This document shows positions 53,851 to 62,832 of a DNA stretch of 64,000 nucleotides, in pieces. Made by a program: the position numbers and the translations under genes. The notes below the pieces were generated by a model that had not been told where the DNA came from, searched no databases, and saw only the letters and a list, made by a program, of their open reading frames with translations. Every line of letters begins with the position of its first letter. Position 1 is the first letter of the stretch. This DNA is from Hydrogenimonas sp. (GTDB taxonomy: Bacteria; Campylobacterota; Campylobacteria; Campylobacterales; Hydrogenimonadaceae), in contig AP019005.1 in assembly GCA_003945285.1 (NCBI GenBank), positions 248,001-312,000 of the forward strand, read 5' to 3'.

Positions 53851-54780
53851 ATGAGACATTTTCTGACACTGAAAGATTTTACCAAAGAGGAGATTCTGCA
53901 GATGATAGAGCTCGGCCTCAGGATAAAGGCCGAGGTGAAGGCGGGACGCTTTACGCCCTATCTGGAGAAGCAGGTACTCGCCATGATCTTCGAAAAGAGC
54001 AGTACCAGGACCAGGGTCAGTTTCGAAACCGGAATATTCCAGCTCGGAGGTACCGGACTCTTTCTCTCCTCCAGAGATATACAGCTCGGGCGCGGTGAGC
54101 CGATGAGAGATACCGCACGGGTGATTTCGCGCATGTGCGACATGGTTATGATACGTACATACAGCCAGAGCAAACTGGAGGAGTTCGCCGATTTTTCGGA
54201 TGTTCCAGTCATAAACGGGCTTACCGACGAGTACCATCCGGTCCAGCTGATGGCCGACTATATGACGATGATAGAGCACGGGAAAGATAAAGATCCGGTC
54301 GTCGCCTACGTGGGTGACGGCAACAACATGGCCCACAGCTGGCTCATGCTGGCATCGAAGCTCGGATTCGAACTGCGTGTAGCGACACCGAAGGGGTACG
54401 AGTGCGACGCCTCCGTGGTTGCCGATGCCGCGGAGTTCGCAAAAGAGAGCGGTGCCGTCATAGAGTTTACGAACGACCCGAAAGATGCCGTTGCCGGTGC
54501 CGATGTCGTCACCACCGATACCTGGGTTTCGATGGGCGACGAGGAGGAGAAAGAGAAGCGTTTGAAAGATTTTTCCGGCTATACTGTAGATACGGAGATG
54601 ATGAAACTGGCGCGGGCCGACGCCATCTTCCTGCACTGCCTGCCCGCATACCGCGGACTGGAGGTGAGCGAAGATGTCTTCGAGAGCGAACAGAGTGTGG
54701 TCTTCGATGAGGCCGAGAACAGACTCCATGCCCAGAAAGGGGTTATGGTCTGGCTCGACTCGAAACGAAAAGAGGTATAG
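53851..54780 (+). CDS. argF: Ornithine carbamoyltransferase (ArgF)
   Basis: 309 residues. Carbamoyl-phosphate site [15 protein letters not shown] near residue 50, the [11 protein letters not shown] ornithine-region motif and [17 protein letters not shown] near 260, which marks ornithine rather than aspartate transcarbamoylases. It makes citrulline in arginine synthesis. AAGGA precedes the ATG. The DUF2603 gene follows closely in the same direction. Confidence 0.95.
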   Translation: MRHFLTLKDFTKEEILQMIELGLRIKAEVKAGRFTPYLEKQVLAMIFEKSSTRTRVSFETGIFQLGGTGLFLSSRDIQLGRGEPMRDTARVISRMCDMVMIRTYSQSKLEEFADFSDVPVINGLTDEYHPVQLMADYMTMIEHGKDKDPVVAYVGDGNNMAHSWLMLASKLGFELRVATPKGYECDASVVADAAEFAKESGAVIEFTNDPKDAVAGADVVTTDTWVSMGDEEEKEKRLKDFSGYTVDTEMMKLARADAIFLHCLPAYRGLEVSEDVFESEQSVVFDEAENRLHAQKGVMVWLDSKRKEV

Positions 54781-54801
54781 AGAGATATGGAGATCGTCAT
54801 G

Positions 54802-55293
54802 AAAAATCTTAAAAACCTCCCGGCGGAGCAGCAGCTCAGGGAGATAGATGCAGTCGCAAAAAGACTCGGTATGCCGAAACCTTCGGAACGGCCTGTCATG
54901 CAGATAGTTCCGGGCGAGAGCGAAGACAGAAAAGTTCTGGAGCTCAGGCGCGGAAAGTGGAGCGACGAGCAGCCGTGGTTCATCATAGACGAGGAGGGAA
55001 AACTTCTGGTCCTCTCCACGGCTGAGGCGATGACCGCTATAATGAACTCTCTTCAGCATATGGGCGAAGAGGTGTTCAAAGCTAGGCTGGAACGCGCCAT
55101 AGCCAAAGAGCTTCCGATAGATTTCCACGACGTATGGGTCGTAGCGATGCACGAGCTCCAGCAGAAGCTGAAAGAGGGCGCCGCAGCCCAGAGCGTAGAC
55201 CTGGAGAACCTGGTAAAGAGCATAAAACGAAAACACCCCAATCTCTTCTACTCCCTAAAAGATCTTCAATTGGACACTTCTGACGAAGTATAG
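54802..55293 (+). CDS. DUF2603 (UPF0763) family protein
   Basis: 163 residues from the ATG preceded by GGAG at good spacing (MKNLKNLPAEQQLREIDAVA); another ATG five codons upstream is possible. Soluble, with conserved WSDEQPWFIIDEEGKLLVLS and DFHDVWVVAMHELQQKL. The family is restricted to Campylobacterota and its function is unknown. Followed by a strong stem-loop. Confidence 0.85.
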   Translation, partial: KNLKNLPAEQQLREIDAVAKRLGMPKPSERPVMQIVPGESEDRKVLELRRGKWSDEQPWFIIDEEGKLLVLSTAEAMTAIMNSLQHMGEEVFKARLERAIAKELPIDFHDVWVVAMHELQQKLKEGAAAQSVDLENLVKSIKRKHPNLFYSLKDLQLDTSDEV

Positions 55294-55303
55294 AGTAGCA
55301 TCT

Positions 55304-55332
55304 CCGGTTTCCGGGCAAACCCCGGAAAGCCG
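55304..55332 (+). terminator. Terminator-like stem-loop after the DUF2603 gene
   Basis: TTTCCGGG-CAAAC-CCCGGAAA, extended by CGG/GCCG with a bulge, followed by AAAAACAGATTTTGC. Strong stem, poor T-run. The TGCATAAGACAGGTTA that follows echoes the end of the dispersed repeat family. Confidence 0.5.
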
Positions 55333-55403
55333 AAAAACAGATTTTGCATAAGACAGGTTATTATATAAATATTTAAAGCTTTTTATTAGATCTGCAGCCG
55401 TCG

Positions 55404-55435
55404 TTAACAGGTGCTTAACAGACCTTGACTACAAT
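55404..55435 (+). promoter_or_regulatory. Direct-repeat operator and -10 box of the response-regulator gene
   Basis: TTAACAG occurs twice with an 11-base period (55404-55410, 55415-55421), the usual spacing for OmpR/PhoB-type dimers, and TACAAT follows at 55430. The TACAAT ends seven bases before the gene's ATG, so the transcript is probably leaderless. The layout suggests autoregulation. Confidence 0.5.
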
Positions 55436-55442
55436 AGCGTCT

Positions 55443-56108
55443 ATGAATTCAATCCTTCTTCTTGAAGATGACCTTCTGTTGGCCGAAACAATAGAGGACT
55501 ATCTATCAGAGTACAATTTTGAAATTGAGATATGTCGTTCATCTGCAGAAGTTTTAAAAAGGTGCTATGAACAGAATTTCGATCTCTATCTTTTCGATAT
55601 CAATGTGCCCGGAATCGACGGGCTGGATCTTTTGAAACTTCTACGTGAATCGGAAGACGAGACACCGGCTATTTTTATAACCTCCCACAAGGAGGTTTCT
55701 GCTTTGGAGCGTGGATTCGCATACGGATGCCAGGACTATATCAAAAAGCCTTTCGATCTGGATGAGATGAGAATACGGATCGACGCAGCTATCGCTCATA
55801 GCAGGAAGAGCGGTGAAAACATCGTGAAGTTTTCGCCCAATACCTGGTTTGACTTGGATTCCAGGGCTTTTTATGAAAGAAATGTTCCTCTGAAGGTACC
55901 GATCAAGGTGATCTACCTGATGGAGCTCTTTCTCGAGAATCCGAATCAAATCGTAACACGCGAAATGATTGTGCAAAAACTTTGGAGTCCCATGGAGAGT
56001 CCAAGCTTCGGCTCTATCCGGGTCTATATAACCAAGCTTAAAAAGATTATCGGGAAAGATAGAATTGTCAATATGAAAGGCCTCGGTTACCGTTTCATAA
56101 TTAAGTGA
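55443..56108 (+). CDS. OmpR/PhoB-family response regulator (orphan)
   Basis: 221 residues. Receiver domain with acidic pocket LLEDD, phospho-acceptor D in LYLFDINVPGIDG, Thr/Ser in ITSHKE and Lys in YIKKPFD; C-terminal winged-helix DNA-binding domain (SPMESPSFGSIRVYITKLKK and GLGYRFIIK). No histidine kinase gene is adjacent. Position before the efflux operon suggests it regulates that operon. An in-frame TTG at 55425 would place the start within the promoter. Confidence 0.9.
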   Translation: MNSILLLEDDLLLAETIEDYLSEYNFEIEICRSSAEVLKRCYEQNFDLYLFDINVPGIDGLDLLKLLRESEDETPAIFITSHKEVSALERGFAYGCQDYIKKPFDLDEMRIRIDAAIAHSRKSGENIVKFSPNTWFDLDSRAFYERNVPLKVPIKVIYLMELFLENPNQIVTREMIVQKLWSPMESPSFGSIRVYITKLKKIIGKDRIVNMKGLGYRFIIK

Positions 56109-56242
56109 CGCTTTTCCGGGCCTGTTGTGTACTGAGTTGTTTGGGCGGCTGTGATATTCCGGTTGAGGGACCGTAGGAGTTTTGTTTTCCGGTCTGTTTT
56201 ATCCGGCAGCGGTCAGACAAAATCAAACAGAGAGGAGGCAAA

Positions 56243-57622
56243 TTGTCCTGTCCTGTACGCAGTCTGCCGGTTTTCATACTCCTTGCAGTGCTCCTCTCCG
56301 GGTGTATCCCATATCGGCAGATAGGGCCGGACGCTTTTCCCTCCGACGGCAACTTTTCGCTTCAAAACGGGCCAGTTGCCTGGTGGCAAATCTTTGACGA
56401 CCCGGCACTGGATCGGCTTATGGAGCGGCTTTTTGAAAACAATCTCGATCTTATGGCGGCCAAAAGCCGTATCGTTCAGGCGGAGATTGCACGGCAAAAA
56501 GCCGGTGCGCCGCTCAGCCCTTCACTTGATTTCGGTGCCGATGCCAAGCACTACGTCGGCAGTTTCGAAAATTACAACACCGTTTCCGCATCGTTTCGAG
56601 CCGGTTACGAAATCGATCTATGGGGTAGGCTTGATGATCTGAGCGAAGCTGCGATCTATGATGAGCGACAGCGCAGTTTCGATTATCAGGCCATGGCTGT
56701 CACTCTCTCGGCGACGCTTGTGAATGAGTGGTATGGATTTGTCTACACTGTAAATTACAGCACTTTTCTTAAAAGGAAAATAGCACTGGCGAAAAAGGGG
56801 GTAGAGCTTCTGCGTCGGCGATATTTTGCCAGGCAGGCCAAACTTTCGGATCTTCTTTTGCAAGAAAGCGTATTGAAGCAGATGGAGTCGGAGTTGACGA
56901 CACTGCGATACCTTGAACACGGGCACAGAAACGCAATAGCGGCCCTACTGGGTGAAGACGGTGGAAAGCTATCCATGGAACGGTCCGCTGTTCTACCGTA
57001 TATCGAGACGGGCAGAACACCTGTCGTTGACTCGAAATGTATATTGAAGCGTCCCGATATAGCGGCGGCAATCGCATCTTTAAAAGCTCTTGACCGGCGT
57101 GCGGCGGCAGCCGTTTCGGCTCAGTATCCGAGGTTTTCCCTGGCCGCTTCCGCCGGTCAGGATAATATCCTTTTCAATAATCTTTTCGAGCTATGGTACT
57201 CATCGATTACCGCCTCCCTGGCTGCTCCGCTGTTCGATGGAGAGAGTCGGGCCGCAGATGCGAGAATGGCACTAGAAAAACGTAAAGAGCAGCTGTTGAG
57301 ACTGAAAAAGCTGCTGATCGATGCATCCGTCGAAACAAGTAACGCACTAAAAGCGCTGGAAACCGGTCGTATCAACTATCTGAATCTTGTGGAACAGCTC
57401 CGAATCGACGAGAAAAAAGCTGCCTGTTATCGCAGCGGTTATCTGCACGGTACCGAAGATTTCAAGCGCTATCTGGATGCGGAAACCGCTCTAATTTCGA
57501 CAAGGCAGAAGGTATTGCGCGCAAAACTGGATCTGATTACATACAGTGTGGCACTATACCGTTCGACGGCATCAGGATGGAGACCTGTCCGGAGTATCGT
57601 ACCGGCCGGGAGGAAGGAGTAG
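56243..57622 (+). CDS. TolC-family outer-membrane efflux lipoprotein
   Basis: 459 residues starting at TTG four bases after GAGGAGG. Lipoprotein signal with lipobox LLSGC at about residue 21, then two outer-membrane efflux repeats (NodT/OprM type) with long coiled-coil helices (MAAKSRIVQAEIARQKAGAP). It would form the outer-membrane exit duct of the RND pump encoded downstream. Two bases separate it from the adaptor gene. Confidence 0.9.
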   Translation: MSCPVRSLPVFILLAVLLSGCIPYRQIGPDAFPSDGNFSLQNGPVAWWQIFDDPALDRLMERLFENNLDLMAAKSRIVQAEIARQKAGAPLSPSLDFGADAKHYVGSFENYNTVSASFRAGYEIDLWGRLDDLSEAAIYDERQRSFDYQAMAVTLSATLVNEWYGFVYTVNYSTFLKRKIALAKKGVELLRRRYFARQAKLSDLLLQESVLKQMESELTTLRYLEHGHRNAIAALLGEDGGKLSMERSAVLPYIETGRTPVVDSKCILKRPDIAAAIASLKALDRRAAAAVSAQYPRFSLAASAGQDNILFNNLFELWYSSITASLAAPLFDGESRAADARMALEKRKEQLLRLKKLLIDASVETSNALKALETGRINYLNLVEQLRIDEKKAACYRSGYLHGTEDFKRYLDAETALISTRQKVLRAKLDLITYSVALYRSTASGWRPVRSIVPAGRKE

Positions 57623-57624
57623 AG

Positions 57625-58926
57625 GTGGAAGAGAAAAACAGAGGGCAAGCGGGCGGATTGTCAAGGCACCTGCTCTCATCTTTTGTAGGTATAGTTATAC
57701 TTGCCGTCGGAGTCTATTACTCTTATGACTGGCTTAACAACAAGCCGAAAGCGCACAAGTGGCGCTCGAAAGGTGCCGTTAAAGCGCCGCTGGTGGAAGT
57801 GGTCCGCCCCAATCCGGCAGATATCTCGGTACTCGTCAGAAGCTACGGCAAAGTGATTCCTTACAGAAGCCATACGCTTTCGCCACGGGTATCGTCGCAA
57901 GTCGTATCCATTTCACCGTCTCTAATCCCCGGAGAGGTCGTCAAAAAAGGGGATCTGCTGGTCGCTCTCGATGAGACAGACTACCGGTTGGCGCTTCAAG
58001 AGAGGGCTTCGGCGGTGGCGAATGCAAAGCTTGCGCTGAAAACGGAGCTGGAAAACAGTAAAAGTGCGGCTTTTGAGCTCTCTTTGGCAGATGAGAATCT
58101 ATCAGAAGATCAGAAGAGATATCTGTTGAGGTATCCGCACATCGCTGCCGCAAAAGCTGCGTTGGGTGCCGCGGAAGCAGCATACAGAAAAGCTGAAAAA
58201 GATCTGGAAAGATGTTTTGTCAAAGCTCCTTTCGATGCCGTAGTTCTGGATGTGGCCGTTGCGACAGGAGATACCGTAGGCAGTTCCGGGGAGCTGGCAA
58301 CCCTTGCAAGGGTGGATCGTTTCTGGGTACGTATAGCCCTCTCACCCAATGAGCTGAAAGGTGTAGATATCCCCGGTTATAATGCCTCCGCAGGATCTTC
58401 GGTAAAGATTCGACACGACTTCTGGCCCTCTTCGGCCGCCTATGTCCAAGGTGTAGTCGAAACCGTCGAAAAGATGGTAGACGATGAAAGCAAAATGGCT
58501 TATATACTCGTTCGTGTGGACGACCCGCTCGGGTTGCGCAGCAGCCATATGCCGCTTCTGCTCAATGGATTTGTCGATGTCGAGATTGTAGGCAGAAGAC
58601 TGAAAAATGTCCTTCTCCTTCCGTCAACGGCTCTTCGGGGAGACGGTGTTATATGGATAATGCGTTCCGACAAAACCCTTCATATGCAGCGGGTTCCGAT
58701 ACTTTGGCGGGAGGAGGGGCGTTTTATTATCGATGCCGAGTGGCTTGCACCGGGTGAGTCGGTGGTTACCACGGTCATCGAAGCGCCGTTCGAGGGGATG
58801 AAGCTGCGTACCGAAGATAGAAGGGCTCCAGGGGTTCCCGGGTATCAATCGGAAAACGTTCTCGGCGGAAGCGGGCATGATACCGCGCATCCGAAAGAGC
58901 AGCGTCCGGACCGGGGTTCCAGGTGA
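57625..58926 (+). CDS. RND efflux periplasmic adaptor (membrane fusion protein)
   Basis: 433 residues from a GTG five bases after AAGGAG. N-terminal anchor helix (LSSFVGIVILAVGVYYSYDW), biotinyl-lipoyl-like half motifs (SYGKVIPYRSHTLSPRVSSQ and KAPFDAVVLDVAVATGDTVG), a helical hairpin between, and a beta-barrel domain. It links the inner-membrane permease to the TolC-like duct. The stop overlaps the permease start (GTGA). Confidence 0.92.
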   Translation: MEEKNRGQAGGLSRHLLSSFVGIVILAVGVYYSYDWLNNKPKAHKWRSKGAVKAPLVEVVRPNPADISVLVRSYGKVIPYRSHTLSPRVSSQVVSISPSLIPGEVVKKGDLLVALDETDYRLALQERASAVANAKLALKTELENSKSAAFELSLADENLSEDQKRYLLRYPHIAAAKAALGAAEAAYRKAEKDLERCFVKAPFDAVVLDVAVATGDTVGSSGELATLARVDRFWVRIALSPNELKGVDIPGYNASAGSSVKIRHDFWPSSAAYVQGVVETVEKMVDDESKMAYILVRVDDPLGLRSSHMPLLLNGFVDVEIVGRRLKNVLLLPSTALRGDGVIWIMRSDKTLHMQRVPILWREEGRFIIDAEWLAPGESVVTTVIEAPFEGMKLRTEDRRAPGVPGYQSENVLGGSGHDTAHPKEQRPDRGSR

Positions 58927-61900
58927 AACGTTTCAGGCGCTTCGAAGGCGGGCCGATCGCCTGGATGGCGGCGCACCCGGTTGCCTCCAATCTTCTGATG
59001 GTCGTAGCTATCATAGGCGGACTCCTCATGATGAGTCACCTTCGGCAGGAGGTTTATCCCGATTTCGAACACGATGAAGTACGTATCAGTGTCGCCTACC
59101 CGGGAGCGAGCCCGGAAGAGATCGAAGAGGGGATCATACTGCCGATCGAAGAGGCGGTCGGCAGTGTCGACGGTATCAAGAAGGTAACGGCTGTCGCAGG
59201 GGAGGGGAGCGGCAGCGTAACTGTAGAAGCCCGCAAAGGTTATGATTTGCAGCTGCTTCAAAACGATGTCCAGAACGCCATCAACCGTATCCGTACCTTC
59301 CCTGCGGATATCGAGCGTCCGAAAGTTTCGATGCGCAGTTACGAACGTCAGACGATGTCTCTTGTAATTTTCGGTGAGACGGACCGCATGACGCTCTATT
59401 CATCGGCTCAGCGATTCAAAGAGCGCCTACTCGGTTCGCCGGAGATATCCAAGGTAGACCTCTACGGTGTATCTACGGTTCAATACAGTATAGAGGTAGA
59501 TGAGTCTGTACTTAGAAAGTATGCTGTTTCACTGGAAGAGATCTCCCGTCGAATAGCGGCTGACAGCCTAGACCTTCCCGCAGGCAGTATAAAGACGAGC
59601 AACCGGGAGATTCTTATAAGGCTTCACCAGCGGCGTGAGACGATTGAAGCATTCAAAAAGGTGGTCATTTTCACGGCGCCTACGGGAGGTGTCGTCCGTC
59701 TCGGCGATATTGCGACAATTCGCAAAAATTTCGAAAATGAAAACTATTTTGCACTCTACGACGGCAAGCCGGCTCTACGAATAGCAATCCGAAATCCGCA
59801 GGATATCTCACCCATTACCATATCTCGTATCGTTACCGGTGCGGTGGAGGCCTACAGCAGAGAGCTTCCCCCGTCGATCCATATTAAAATTCTGACGAAT
59901 CAGGCTGCCGTTTTTGAGGAGCGGGTGAAACTGCTTCTGAAAAACAGTGCGTTGGGGCTTGTCATTGTACTGGTTTCGCTCTCTCTTTTTCTGGAGATTC
60001 GCCTTGCATTCTGGGTAATGATGGGTATACCCATCTCTTTTATGGGGGCTTTTTTTCTTTTCCCTTTTCTTGATGTTTCAATCAGTATGGTCTCTCTTTT
60101 CGCCTTTATTATCGCATTGGGAATCGTTGTGGATGACGCCATCGTAGTAGGGGAGAATATCTATCGCTATCGGGAGCGGGGCTATACACCGCTGGCGGCG
60201 GCAGTCAAGGGGGCCAGAGAGATGGCAGTGCCGGTATCGTTCGCGATACTGACGAACATCGTAGCCTTTATGCCGATCTATTTCATACCGGGTACAACCG
60301 GAAAGATTTTCCAGGTTATACCGGTTGTGGTAATAACTATCTTCGTTGTTTCGTGGATAGAGTCGCTCTTTATTCTACCTGCCCACCTGGCAGAGGTAAA
60401 AGAGGATGTGCGAAATCCGCTGTTACGTTTCATCCACAGATACCAGCAGCGTTTCAGCCGAGGTTTCAGGGCATGGGTACGCTTTCGCTTCGCCCCTTTT
60501 TTGATGCTGGCTCTACGGTACCGCTACCTGCTTATTTTTGTCGCGCTTACTCTTCTGGTAGTTACGATCGCCTATGCCGTGAGCGGAAGGATGGGGATGC
60601 AGATCTTCCCCAGAACACCCTCTTCCTATGCGCAGGCTGTAGTCAAGATGCCTTTCGGTACCCCGGCGGAAGTGACCCGGAATATGGTCAAAAAGATTGT
60701 AGCCGCAGCCTACGAGGCGCAAAAAGAGATCGGTGTTGACGGCTATATCAGGGGTATATATGCCCGTATAGGGCGTGAAGGTGCACATGAGGGCCTTGTC
60801 CGTATCTATCTGCCGCCGGCATCGGTTCGCGACAAAACTGTTTCAAATGCCGAGTTTGTCACACTCTGGCGGAAAAAGGCCGGAGATATACCTGGTGCCG
60901 CTTTGCTGCAGTTTTCCGCCTATGCCGGAGGTCCCGGCCACGGCAGTGCGATCGCTCTGGAGATCAGCCATTCCGATCTGAATGTTCTGAAAAGGGCCAG
61001 TACCCTCATCGCCGATGAGTTGAGGCGCTACCCCGGACTTTACGATATCTCAGACGGCTTCGAGGAGGGGAAAACCCAGATCAACTTCCGCCTAAAGCCC
61101 GTGGCGTACGCATTGGGGTTCGACGCCCGCACAGTTGCCAGGGAGGTTCGGGCCGCCTTTTACGGTTCGGAAGCGCAAAGGATTCTGGTCGGCAAAGATG
61201 AGACGAAGATTATGGTCAAACTTCCGAAGAGAAGGCGCGAATCGCTGGAGTCACTCTATCGTCTCAGGCTCTTTACGAAAGATGGCAGAGAAGTGGCGTT
61301 GATGGATCTCGTAACTCTAGAGTGGGGGCATGCCTATACACAGATCATGCGGGTCAACGGAAGACGGGTGATTACCGTAGAAGCCAACATACGTCCGCGC
61401 AGCAAGGCTCTGGAGATCATGAATGACCTGCAGGCGGATTTTCTGCCGAAACTTCAGAATAGATTTCCCGGGCTTGTCTACAGTTTCGAGGGGGATCAGA
61501 CAGAAATAAGGGATAGTTTTGCGACTCTGAAAACAACCTTCGTTATGGCGATATTTGCCATTTACGCCCTGCTTGCCATACCGTTTAGAAGCTATCTCCA
61601 GCCGCTTATCGTCATGGCAGGTATTCCATTCGGCATCATCGGAGCGCTGATAGGACATATGATTACAGGGTACAGCCTCAGTGTAGTGAGCATGTTTGGT
61701 ATCGTGGCGTTAAGCGGTATAGTGGTCAATGATGCGCTGATACTTGTCGATTTTGCCAACAGATATCGCCGCAGATACAGGGTATCGGTCCTGAAAACGG
61801 TTCGGGAAGCCGCTGTACAGCGCTTCCGTCCTGTCCTTCTGACGACAGTCACGACATTCGGCGGTCTTATGCCGATGATTTTTGAAACTTCAAAGCAGGC

Positions 61901-62090
61901 CAAATTCCTGATTCCGATGGCGGTCTCCCTGGGATTCGGGGTGCTTTTCGCCACCTTCGTCACACTGCTGATCGTTCCGGCACTCTATATGGTGATCGAA
62001 GATATCAAGAGAGTTTTTGGGGGCCGGAGCATCAACTCTCGAAATAGTGCCCCTCTTTTGCAAGAATCGCAGCCCCCAGGGCAGTCGTAA
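58923..62090 (+). CDS. RND-family efflux permease
   Basis: 1055 residues, starting at GTG. Twelve membrane helices with two large periplasmic loops. The proton-relay aspartates appear in LGIVVDDAIVVGENIY near residue 400, and helix 11 has LSGIVVNDALILVDFANRYR. Of AcrB/MdtF superfamily but nearer the branch of uncharacterised HAE-like pumps; substrate unknown. Its last 59 bases overlap the convergent activase gene. Confidence 0.94.
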   Translation: MKRFRRFEGGPIAWMAAHPVASNLLMVVAIIGGLLMMSHLRQEVYPDFEHDEVRISVAYPGASPEEIEEGIILPIEEAVGSVDGIKKVTAVAGEGSGSVTVEARKGYDLQLLQNDVQNAINRIRTFPADIERPKVSMRSYERQTMSLVIFGETDRMTLYSSAQRFKERLLGSPEISKVDLYGVSTVQYSIEVDESVLRKYAVSLEEISRRIAADSLDLPAGSIKTSNREILIRLHQRRETIEAFKKVVIFTAPTGGVVRLGDIATIRKNFENENYFALYDGKPALRIAIRNPQDISPITISRIVTGAVEAYSRELPPSIHIKILTNQAAVFEERVKLLLKNSALGLVIVLVSLSLFLEIRLAFWVMMGIPISFMGAFFLFPFLDVSISMVSLFAFIIALGIVVDDAIVVGENIYRYRERGYTPLAAAVKGAREMAVPVSFAILTNIVAFMPIYFIPGTTGKIFQVIPVVVITIFVVSWIESLFILPAHLAEVKEDVRNPLLRFIHRYQQRFSRGFRAWVRFRFAPFLMLALRYRYLLIFVALTLLVVTIAYAVSGRMGMQIFPRTPSSYAQAVVKMPFGTPAEVTRNMVKKIVAAAYEAQKEIGVDGYIRGIYARIGREGAHEGLVRIYLPPASVRDKTVSNAEFVTLWRKKAGDIPGAALLQFSAYAGGPGHGSAIALEISHSDLNVLKRASTLIADELRRYPGLYDISDGFEEGKTQINFRLKPVAYALGFDARTVAREVRAAFYGSEAQRILVGKDETKIMVKLPKRRRESLESLYRLRLFTKDGREVALMDLVTLEWGHAYTQIMRVNGRRVITVEANIRPRSKALEIMNDLQADFLPKLQNRFPGLVYSFEGDQTEIRDSFATLKTTFVMAIFAIYALLAIPFRSYLQPLIVMAGIPFGIIGALIGHMITGYSLSVVSMFGIVALSGIVVNDALILVDFANRYRRRYRVSVLKTVREAAVQRFRPVLLTTVTTFGGLMPMIFETSKQAKFLIPMAVSLGFGVLFATFVTLLIVPALYMVIEDIKRVFGGRSINSRNSAPLLQESQPPGQS

Positions 62091-62832
62091 TCTGCGGGTA
62101 GTCCGGGATGGCAATTTCGCGCCCCAGCTCATCTTCTATAGCTGCGACCAGTCCGGCATTGAGTGCCGGTCCGCCGTCGAAGTAGATTATGTCATTCAAG
62201 CCGACTCTCTTTGCAAGGCGAATGATCCGTTTCGCGATAGAGAAATGGATTCCGGCGACTATATCCTCTCTGGAGTGTTCATTGCCGAGCAGGCCTATTA
62301 TCTCCGACTCGGCGAAAACCGCACATGTGCTATTGATAGCTAGCGGTGTGCCGTCGGCCCTGAAGTGGAGTTCTCCAAGCTCTTCGACATCTATCTCCAG
62401 CTTGGCTGCGGCAACATCCAGAAATTTACCCGTTCCTGCTGCGCATCGGTCGTTCATAGCGAAGTTGACGACATTACCCTCATCATCCAGGCCAATCGCC
62501 TTGGAGTCCTGGCCGCCTATGTTGATAATGGTACGGATAGTGCCGAACTTTTCACCCGCCTTGCGAGCTCCGACGGCATTGGCGGTAATTTCGCTGATGG
62601 TTTCGTCTGCCTCTTTGAAAAGTTTGCGCCCATATCCCGTAGATACGATATAGGCTATATCGTCCATTGAAATTCCGATATCTTTGACCAGCTGCCCAAG
62701 GCTCTCTTTCGCATATTTGTAGAACATACTGCCGCTGCCGGAGACCTTTTGACCGACAATATCCCCGCTCTCATCTATGATAACTATTTTTATAGCGGTT
62801 GAACCTATATCGATACCTGCAAAATATTGCAT
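62032..62832 (-). CDS. ATP-dependent acyl-CoA dehydratase activase (BcrA/HgdC/YjiL type)
   Basis: 266 residues, ASKHA-fold ATPase. Phosphate loop FAGIDIGSTAIKIVIID, IINIGGQDSKAI, and the cysteines that bind the shared [4Fe-4S] cluster in DRCAAGTGKFLDVAA and NSTCAVFAESE. Such activases use ATP to push low-potential electrons onto a partner Fe-S protein. The ATG shares its A with the stop of the partner gene (TGATG). A longer frame upstream lies inside that gene and is rejected. Confidence 0.9.
   Translation of the reverse strand: MQYFAGIDIGSTAIKIVIIDESGDIVGQKVSGSGSMFYKYAKESLGQLVKDIGISMDDIAYIVSTGYGRKLFKEADETISEITANAVGARKAGEKFGTIRTIINIGGQDSKAIGLDDEGNVVNFAMNDRCAAGTGKFLDVAAAKLEIDVEELGELHFRADGTPLAINSTCAVFAESEIIGLLGNEHSREDIVAGIHFSIAKRIIRLAKRVGLNDIIYFDGGPALNAGLVAAIEDELGREIAIPDYPQITTALGAAILAKEGHYFES

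Noticed and set aside
53821-55236. 471-residue minus-strand open frame across argF and the DUF2603 gene
   Set aside because: It is antisense to two clearly conserved proteins and has a His/Tyr/Leu-rich composition typical of shadow frames.
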